Source of the DNA: Nitrospirota bacterium
Lineage (GTDB): Bacteria > Nitrospirota > Leptospirillia > Leptospirillales > Leptospirillaceae
Reading direction: 5' to 3'
Length of the DNA: 64,000 nucleotides
Assembly: GCA_021801345.1 (NCBI GenBank)
Contig: JAJYYA010000038.1
Location: forward strand, 1-64,000
Made by a program: the position numbers and the translations under genes. This document shows positions 58,585 through 64,000 of this stretch, in pieces (position 1 is the first letter of the stretch; the number at the start of each line of letters is the position of its first letter). A model generated the notes under the pieces. It did not search any database. It worked only from the letters and a program-made list of their open reading frames with translations, and was not told where the DNA came from.

Positions 58585-58797
58585 ATGGATGACGAAAAGA
58601 CAAAAAACGAGCCGTCCGTCTCTTCCGGTCCGGAGTCCGAGGCTTCCTCCATCGAGTTTACTCCGAAGAGGGCGAAAATCCTGGGGATATTCTTCCGGAT
58701 TTTTACCATTCTCGAGTTTGGCTTTCTGGGATTCATCATCTACGACCTGTTCCGGAAGTATATCGTCACAGGCAATCTGGACTGGTGGAAAAAGTGA
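58585..58797 (+). CDS. Small single-pass membrane protein
   Basis: 70 residues; TGGAGCC upstream. Acidic N-terminus (about 1-24), one hydrophobic helix (KILGIFFRIFTILEFGFLGFIIYDLF, residues 31-56) and a short basic-aromatic end (NLDWWKK). Family not recognised. It sits in a short run with the flanking lipoprotein genes. Confidence 0.6.
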   Translation: MDDEKTKNEPSVSSGPESEASSIEFTPKRAKILGIFFRIFTILEFGFLGFIIYDLFRKYIVTGNLDWWKK

Positions 58798-58804
58798 GAA
58801 TTCC

Positions 58805-59389
58805 GTGAAGGCTCCTGCCGAACGCTCGCCTTTTTTTTTGCAAGGTAGCGGGCATCCCCTGTCTCCCGTTCCCTTTCTCCTGTGTCTGGTTCTTCTTCTG
58901 GGGGGCACCGGATGCGAGATCTTCAATCCGCCGACCTTTACCAGCCGACAGCTGGCCGGTGTCGACCTTACCGTGGACTACCCTCAGGTGCTGTCGGGCT
59001 CCCGAAGTCTTGCGGGGGAGAAGGTGGTGGTGGGGGGGGAGGTCGTCCACCTCGAAAACCATACGACCCGGGCCTATGTCGAGATCGCTCCTTCTCCCCT
59101 CGACAGGATCCTGCGCCCGGAAGCCCCGGATGCTTCGGCGGGGCTCATCTTGCTGGTCTTCCCTTACCCGGTCGATCCCTCGGCCCTTCGTGACGGGGTC
59201 CGGATTACCGTGGTCGGAAAAGTTCGCCGCATGAAGCGGCCTGCCGTGACAATGGGAGGCCGCACCGTCCGTCTTGTGACCCTCGACGTGGCGGACCTTC
59301 ACACCTGGGTTCCCCCGACACAGCTTGTGGGAGGATCTCCCTACCCCGTCATGACCCCGGGCTTTACCGGTCCCTACCAGACCCCCTGA
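58805..59389 (+). CDS. Slp-family outer-membrane lipoprotein
   Basis: About 194 residues from the GTG at 58805, weak ribosome binding site. Lipobox GGTGC. Beta-rich body with EKVVVGGEVVHLENH, YVEIAPSPLDRILRPEAPDAS, RITVVGKVRRMK and TVRLVTLDVADLHTW, resembling Slp/YeaY lipoproteins induced in starvation or acid in enterobacteria. The 3' end overlaps the convergent phosphatase gene by 26 bases. Confidence 0.82.
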   Translation: MKAPAERSPFFLQGSGHPLSPVPFLLCLVLLLGGTGCEIFNPPTFTSRQLAGVDLTVDYPQVLSGSRSLAGEKVVVGGEVVHLENHTTRAYVEIAPSPLDRILRPEAPDASAGLILLVFPYPVDPSALRDGVRITVVGKVRRMKRPAVTMGGRTVRLVTLDVADLHTWVPPTQLVGGSPYPVMTPGFTGPYQTP

Positions 59390-60038
59390 TCCACGTCAAA
59401 ACTCCTGACAGACTTTCTTCCACCGAATCCGGACGGAGGGCGGCCAACTCCGCCGCCGTGTGCGTTCCGGTGGAAAGAAGGACGACAGGGCACCCGGCTC
59501 TCCGTCCCGCTTCGAGATCGAAGGGGGAGTCCCCCACGAAAAGGATGCGGGACGGGGGGACATTCATTCGTTCCGCCGCAGCCAGGAGCATCTCCGGTGA
59601 AGGCTTGAGGGCGTAGCCGTCGTGCTCTCCGATGCAGAGAGAGAGAAGGGACTCCCACTTGAAATGGCGAATCAGGGCCCGGGCCGAGCTCCCCAGCTTG
59701 TTGGTGACGACCCCCTGGGGCAGGCCCAGGTTTTTGATCTCGGAAAGAATCTCGTCCGCATAGGGCATGGGATGGGTCGTCTCGAGGTAGATAGACTCGT
59801 AGTGGGTCCGAAAGATCGCCGTGCCCCGCGCGACCTCTTGGGAGGGAAGAAGTTGCGCCACCGACTCTTCAAGGCCGCCGCCCACCAGCTGAAGCGACTC
59901 CTCCGGACTGAGTTGTCGGGAGAGTCCGAAATGGCGAAGCATGGCATTGAAGGACTCGCGAATGGGATGGAAGGAGTCGGCAAGGGTGCCGTCGAGGTCG
60001 TAGAGGAGGGCCTGGAAAGATCCGCGAAAGGGTGTCAT
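59364..60038 (-). CDS. HAD-family phosphatase (Gph-like)
   Basis: About 224 residues; ATG at 60038 chosen over upstream frame. Motif I LYDLDGTLADS (Asp14, Asp16), motif II VVTNK, motif III KPSPEML and FVGDSPFDLEAGRRAGC. Phosphoglycolate phosphatase-like; exact substrate uncertain. It follows tRNA-Glu by 76 bases and could be on the same transcript. Confidence 0.88.
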   Translation of the reverse strand: MTPFRGSFQALLYDLDGTLADSFHPIRESFNAMLRHFGLSRQLSPEESLQLVGGGLEESVAQLLPSQEVARGTAIFRTHYESIYLETTHPMPYADEILSEIKNLGLPQGVVTNKLGSSARALIRHFKWESLLSLCIGEHDGYALKPSPEMLLAAAERMNVPPSRILFVGDSPFDLEAGRRAGCPVVLLSTGTHTAAELAALRPDSVEESLSGVLTWIRGSGRDR

Positions 60039-60114
60039 GAGAGAAAGATCCAGGGAAAAAGGCGCCAAAGAGGAAAAGGCTCGGGCAATAGCGAGAGGAT
60101 CCAAAGAGGCGAGT

Positions 60115-60190
60115 TGGTGGTCCCAACGGGGTTCGAACCCGTGTTTCCGGCGTGAGAGGCCAGCGTCCTAGGCCACTAGACGATGGGACC
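60115..60190 (-). tRNA. tRNA-Glu (anticodon CTC)
   Basis: 76 bases on the minus strand. Acceptor stem GGTCCCA/TGGGACC, T-arm with GGTTCGAACC, anticodon stem CTGGC/GCCGG with loop CTCTCAC giving anticodon CTC, and an encoded 3' CCA. Compares well with bacterial tRNA-Glu. Confidence 0.95.
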
Positions 60191-60221
60191 CAATCGGTCT
60201 TGGAACGATCTCGAGGGAGAG

Positions 60222-60250
60222 ATTATAGCCCAACCCGACTTTAAAAGAAA
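60222..60250 (-). promoter_or_regulatory. Promoter of tRNA-Glu
   Basis: Perfect TATAAT on the minus strand (60222-60227) with a weak TTTCTT 17 bases upstream (60245-60250). Start expected near 60215, about 25 bases before the tRNA. Confidence 0.65.
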
Positions 60251-60328
60251 CTGTTTTTTGAAATCAGGAGAACGATGCCGGAATCACCTGCCAAAAGACG
60301 ATTCCGGCGGGGTGCCGATTCGAGGGGC

Positions 60329-63300
60329 TTAAAGGTCCTGGGGGGACTCCTTCCGGATCTTTTCGGCGATCCATGATTTGAGATTTTCCCGGAAGAGGGG
60401 GCGGCTTTCGGGGTCGAGATGGATCCCCTCATGCCAGAGAAGCGGCAGGGATCCGGGGCCGGCCCGGGCTGTCAGATAGGCGTGAAGGGGGCAATCGGCC
60501 GGCTCTCCTAGCGGGCGGGTTCCACGGGAGTCGTTCTTCCACAGATAGGCCAGGGCTCCCGAGGCGCTCTTGATGACAGGCTCTCCTGCCGGAATCCGAA
60601 AACGGTCGATAAAGGCAGGGATCTCGTCGGAAGGCATGGGACGGGCCAGGGCAAAGCCTTGTCCGTAGCGGGCTCCGAGGATTCTGGCCACATCGACGAG
60701 GTCGGGGTGGCCCAACCCTTCGATGACGACATGGTGGTTGAAGTCCCGTCCAAGTTCGACGATGGCGCCGACCAGGGCGATGGTCTCGAGGGGAGAGGAG
60801 AAGAAGCGGAAGAGAAGCCCCTGGTCCACCTTGATCGTGTCGAAGGGGACGGAGGCCAGTCTTTCGAGGGTGCTGTACCCCGAGCCCAGGTCGTCGATGG
60901 AAAGCTTGACCCCCTCGGCGAGGATGCGGCGGATTCCCTCCGTCTGGGTCCGGGGATCCATGTACTGGTTTTCGAGGAGCTCGAGGGTCAGGCGGGAGGG
61001 GGCGATCCCATGGCGTTCGAGGGGCTCCCGGACCCACCGCGAACAGCGGTCGTCGGCCAGAACATGGGGAGGGAGGTTGAGAGAGAGCGTCAGAAAGAGC
61101 CCCTGGCTGTCCCAGCGCGAAAGTTTCTCGGCGGCCATTTCAAGACCCTCCCGGAAGAGCCAGATCAGGTCGCTCTCGCCCAGAAGGGGAAGGAAGGCTC
61201 CCGGAGAGAGGACCTTTCCGTCCGGGCGTTCGAGCCGTGCCAGCGCCTCGACGCGGGTGGCCGTCCCGCTTTCGAAGTCGACCACCGGCTGAAAGTAAAT
61301 CCTGAGGCCCCCCTCGAGAAGATTTCGCCTGAGCTGGCGCGAGGACTCCTCTTCAAGTGTCCGTGAGGAGATGAGGGAACGACTACAAAGTTCGTTCCAG
61401 CGCCGGGAGAGATTCTTGATGAATCGTCCCGCCCAGGCCGAGTCGAACTGGTTCGGCCAGGCGCCGGCCAGAAACAGAATGGCCGAGGGCCGGCCTGTCG
61501 TATCGTTGACGGGCAAAAAGAGGGAGGAGCACCATTTCTCCGGATGAGTCCGGTCTTTTGGCGACGGGTTCTCGCAGTGCAGGAAGATCGGGCGATTTTC
61601 GTTCCAGGCGGAGGTCAGTGCCCTGAGAAGTTGGGGGTCCTCCCAGGGGAAGGCGATGTGCGAGGCGGCTTCGGCGACAAAGCCACCCTGGCGGTCGGGG
61701 CGCAGAAAGAGCACCCCCGTCATGCCGGGGAGCTCTTCGAGTGCGGAGATCTCCCGGGAGAGAATGTCGGGCCAGGGAGTCGCCGAAGAGGCGGCGGAGG
61801 TGGTCAGGCAGTCCGAATAGCGCTCTACTGTCTTCCCGTAGGCTTCGACCTGCCGGCGGATGTCCTCGTCGAGGCGGCTCTCGAAGAGGAGAAGGAGGCG
61901 GAGCCGGTCGGAGACCGAGAGAGGGGCCTTCGCGATCTTTTCGAAAAAGATAGTGCTGTAGAGGGTCTTGGCCGAGAGGATCAGCGGCACCGGAACGCCT
62001 ACCAGGGCGTGGATTGCCCCGAGGTTGGAGGAGACCTCGAGAATCTCTTCGTTTCTGGTGTCGGGGGAGAGAAGAAGTCGAAGATGGCGCGTCTGGGAGT
62101 CGACGAGTCTGTCCCTTCTTTCAGGGGAGAGGCGCTCGAGAATCGTGCGCGCCTGGGGATCGGCGGCCAGACGGTCGTAGAAGATCCCGGCAAACTGCCG
62201 GGTGACCTCGTCGAAAAGGGGCTGAAAGCGCTCGAGAAGGGAGAGGGCCTGGGGACCGTAAATATCGAATGTCTCCTCTCTTTCCGGAGCGACCGGCTCT
62301 TCCCGGGCGATGGTCCACCAGCGGTTTCGTGCGCCTTTTTCCTCCTTCGACCGATACATCGCAAGGTCGGCCTTCCGAAGGAGGACGTCCGGCGTCTCGC
62401 CGTCGGCGGGAAAGAGTGCGACCCCCATCGACATGCCGATGGTCGCCTGTCGGTCGGGGGCGATCCCGAAAGGAGCCTCCACCGCCTGGTGCAGGCGGGC
62501 GATGGCGGTGCCGAGGGCGGACTCGAGGGCCGCCGGGCTCTCTCCGTCGAGGGACTCGAAGACGACGACAAACTCGTCTCCCGCCAGCCGCCCGAAGAAG
62601 TCGGTCTCCCGGGTGAGGGCCCGGCCCCGGGCGGCGAATTCCCGGAGAAGCCGGTCCCCGCTCTCGTGTCCCCAGGTGTCGTTGACCGGCTTGAAGTCGT
62701 CGAGGTCGATGAAGCCTACGGCCAGGGGGCGGCCGGTCCGCTTTGCCCGGGCCAGTGCCGTGTTCAAATGGATGTCCAGGGCGTTCCGGTTCGGAAGTCC
62801 CGTCAGTTTGTCGTGAAGAGACGCGCGCTCGAACCGCTTCGAGGCTTCGACGATCTCCGTCACGTCCCGGTGGATGCCGACGAACTCCCGGATCGCGTTC
62901 GAGCCGTCGACGATGGGGTTGATGGTGAGAAGGTCCCAGAAGGTCGAGCCGTCCTTTTTGTAGAACAGAAGTGTGTTCTGGAAGGGCGTCCCGGTCCGGA
63001 AGGTCTCCTCGATGCGGCCGAGCGCCGCCGGGTCGGTCTCGGGTCCGGCGAGAAGATAGGGCGAGACCCCCACGAGTTCTTCCCGGGTCCTTCCCAGGAG
63101 GCGTTCCATTGCGGCGTTGGCGTAAAGGATCGTCATGTCCGTGCTGACGACGAGGACCCCCTCCCCGACCGAGGCGAGGGCGCTGACGAGCCGTTTCTGT
63201 TCGGCCATGCGGTCGAGCCGGTCGAGCCCTTCGGAGAGGCTTCGCCCCAGCTCGCGAAGGATTTGCGAGAGATCCTCGTCAAAGGCATCGGTCTGCCGGT

Positions 63301-64000
63301 CGAGAAAGGAGAGGATCGCAAAGGGCGCTCCTCCTCTCGTCACCGGAACCGAGGCGGTCGTGCGTATTCCGTTCTCTATGACAGTCTTCTCCCAGGATGA
63401 GGGAATTTCCTTTTCTCCGGGATCGGACAGGGTGTTGATATGGATCTCTCCGCTTCTCCAGGCCTCTCCCGCCGCACCCCGGCCTTCGGGGCGGGAGGGG
63501 TCGACCGAAAGCCTCAACCCGTCGATCCAGGAGGTCTGCCCGGAGCTGTGGCCGATCGAAAACCACCCCTCGGGATCGGGGCGTCCGATCCAGGCGATCT
63601 CGGCGATCCCCTTCTCCGTCGTCAGTCGGCAGACGCCGTCGAGAAGCTCGTTTTCGTCTTTGGCCGAGGCGGCAAGGCGTCGAAACTCGGCCAGAAGACG
63701 GGTGAACAGGGAGAGTCGGGCGAGCCGCCTCTCCTGGTTGTGGCGGACGGTGACGTCGGTGATGGTGAAGATCACCGTCCGGTCGTCTCCCAGATCGAGA
63801 GTCGAACCGTAAATATCGACCCAGAGGAGGGATCCGTCCTTTTTTCTGGCGCGGACGTCGGGAACAAAAACGCCCTCGGTCTCCAGAATCCTGGGATAGA
63901 AGAGTGCGCCCACCCGCAGATACTCCTCTTGCGAATCATACAAATAACTGGCGTCGCGTCCCGTCATCTCCCGGGCATCGTATCCGAAGAGGCGCACAAG
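60329..64000 (-). CDS. PAS-GAF-PAS-GGDEF-globin-GAF-EAL c-di-GMP protein (5' end outside window)
   Basis: At least 1222 residues inside the window; the frame runs off the right edge inside a PAS domain, so the N-terminus is missing (residue numbers count from 63997). Order: partial PAS (1-95), GAF (105-262), LOV-like PAS (265-385), GGDEF (390-555) with motif AGDEF (472-476) and inhibitory RETD (463-466), globin-like domain (575-720; SNLGAIHALVGV, proximal His663), GAF-like (735-865), EAL (885-1125) and a C-terminal helical domain. EAL catalytic set is intact (Glu917, ELLENQ, SIDDLGSGYSTLE, IKVDQG, VIEGLG, YGQGFAL). The PAS lacks the LOV Cys and Gln. The end has Cys1169, His1189 and His1193 (CPLHAYL...WHEGIH), CZB-like. 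Confidence 0.92.
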   Translation of the reverse strand, partial: LVRLFGYDAREMTGRDASYLYDSQEEYLRVGALFYPRILETEGVFVPDVRARKKDGSLLWVDIYGSTLDLGDDRTVIFTITDVTVRHNQERRLARLSLFTRLLAEFRRLAASAKDENELLDGVCRLTTEKGIAEIAWIGRPDPEGWFSIGHSSGQTSWIDGLRLSVDPSRPEGRGAAGEAWRSGEIHINTLSDPGEKEIPSSWEKTVIENGIRTTASVPVTRGGAPFAILSFLDRQTDAFDEDLSQILRELGRSLSEGLDRLDRMAEQKRLVSALASVGEGVLVVSTDMTILYANAAMERLLGRTREELVGVSPYLLAGPETDPAALGRIEETFRTGTPFQNTLLFYKKDGSTFWDLLTINPIVDGSNAIREFVGIHRDVTEIVEASKRFERASLHDKLTGLPNRNALDIHLNTALARAKRTGRPLAVGFIDLDDFKPVNDTWGHESGDRLLREFAARGRALTRETDFFGRLAGDEFVVVFESLDGESPAALESALGTAIARLHQAVEAPFGIAPDRQATIGMSMGVALFPADGETPDVLLRKADLAMYRSKEEKGARNRWWTIAREEPVAPEREETFDIYGPQALSLLERFQPLFDEVTRQFAGIFYDRLAADPQARTILERLSPERRDRLVDSQTRHLRLLLSPDTRNEEILEVSSNLGAIHALVGVPVPLILSAKTLYSTIFFEKIAKAPLSVSDRLRLLLLFESRLDEDIRRQVEAYGKTVERYSDCLTTSAASSATPWPDILSREISALEELPGMTGVLFLRPDRQGGFVAEAASHIAFPWEDPQLLRALTSAWNENRPIFLHCENPSPKDRTHPEKWCSSLFLPVNDTTGRPSAILFLAGAWPNQFDSAWAGRFIKNLSRRWNELCSRSLISSRTLEEESSRQLRRNLLEGGLRIYFQPVVDFESGTATRVEALARLERPDGKVLSPGAFLPLLGESDLIWLFREGLEMAAEKLSRWDSQGLFLTLSLNLPPHVLADDRCSRWVREPLERHGIAPSRLTLELLENQYMDPRTQTEGIRRILAEGVKLSIDDLGSGYSTLERLASVPFDTIKVDQGLLFRFFSSPLETIALVGAIVELGRDFNHHVVIEGLGHPDLVDVARILGARYGQGFALARPMPSDEIPAFIDRFRIPAGEPVIKSASGALAYLWKNDSRGTRPLGEPADCPLHAYLTARAGPGSLPLLWHEGIHLDPESRPLFRENLKSWIAEKIRKESPQDL

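Noticed and set aside
1-64000. CRISPR arrays, rRNA operons, prophage and replication origin
   Set aside because: No regularly spaced repeats, rRNA sequence, phage gene cluster or DnaA-box cluster was seen.

Overview
The window is chromosomal DNA of moderately high G+C from a Gram-negative bacterium. It encodes Pal, OmpA-like, Slp-like and porin-like envelope proteins, a LapA/LapB-type LPS-assembly factor and standard bacterial L20, L21, L27, L35 and IF3. It also has a Fur regulator with Fur-box-like operators, very large PAS/GAF/GGDEF/EAL proteins and an archaeal-type phenylalanyl-tRNA synthetase. My best guess, an inference and not a database result, is a Leptospirillum-like acidophilic iron oxidiser (Nitrospirota). 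GTG and TTG starts are common, infC starts at ATT, and polA may start at ACG.

Layout. 0.1-2.1 kb: a TPR lipoprotein and an outer-membrane protein gene with two Fur-like boxes around its promoter. 2.1-2.95 kb: non-coding, with strong hairpins. 2.95-6.2 kb: thiamine genes (thiG, a ThiE/TenI-type gene, thiD) around an M23-peptidase-like gene. 6.3-12.1 kb: overlapping run of queD, two oligopeptide-type ABC ATPases, pheS and pheT. 12.1-17.9 kb: a 1595-residue PAS/GAF/LOV-like/GGDEF/EAL protein convergent with a diguanylate cyclase. 18-21.2 kb: thrS-infC-rpmI-rplT operon. 21.5-26.3 kb: porin-like protein, YCF48-type propeller lipoprotein, amino-acid permease fused to a UspA domain, and fur. 26.3-27.1 kb: intergenic, with a candidate small RNA. 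27.1-34.7 kb: rplU-rpmA-obg-proB-proA-nadD-rsfS-(lapA/lapB)-comF, convergent with a LysR regulator. 35.6-37.3 kb: IS605/IS1341-type tnpB, a truncated second tnpB, and recognisable element ends. 37.3-38.2 kb: two lipoproteins. 38.6-47 kb: BI-1 protein, ilvE, polA, TPR protein, coaE, galU, thiL, DUF2062. 47-49 kb: OmpA-like lipoprotein, pal and a Lys/Ala-rich exported protein. 49.6-54.2 kb: a 1528-residue PAS/GAF/GGDEF/globin protein. 54.4-59.4 kb: rnr and envelope genes. 59.4-64 kb: a HAD phosphatase, tRNA-Glu(CTC), and a GGDEF-globin-EAL protein running off the right edge.

How it fits together. Housekeeping runs (translation, thiamine, proline, NAD, CoA and UDP-glucose precursors, ribosome maturation, cell envelope) alternate with sensory genes. 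Four separate c-di-GMP proteins carry different candidate inputs: a LOV-like flavin site, globin-like haem sites, GAF/PAS tandems and CZB-like C-terminal metal sites. That suggests fine control of surface attachment by redox, oxygen or light cues. The globin placed after the GGDEF domain, the LOV-like and CZB-like modules, the archaeal-type PheRS, the LapA-LapB fusion and the tnpB locus are the most interesting parts.
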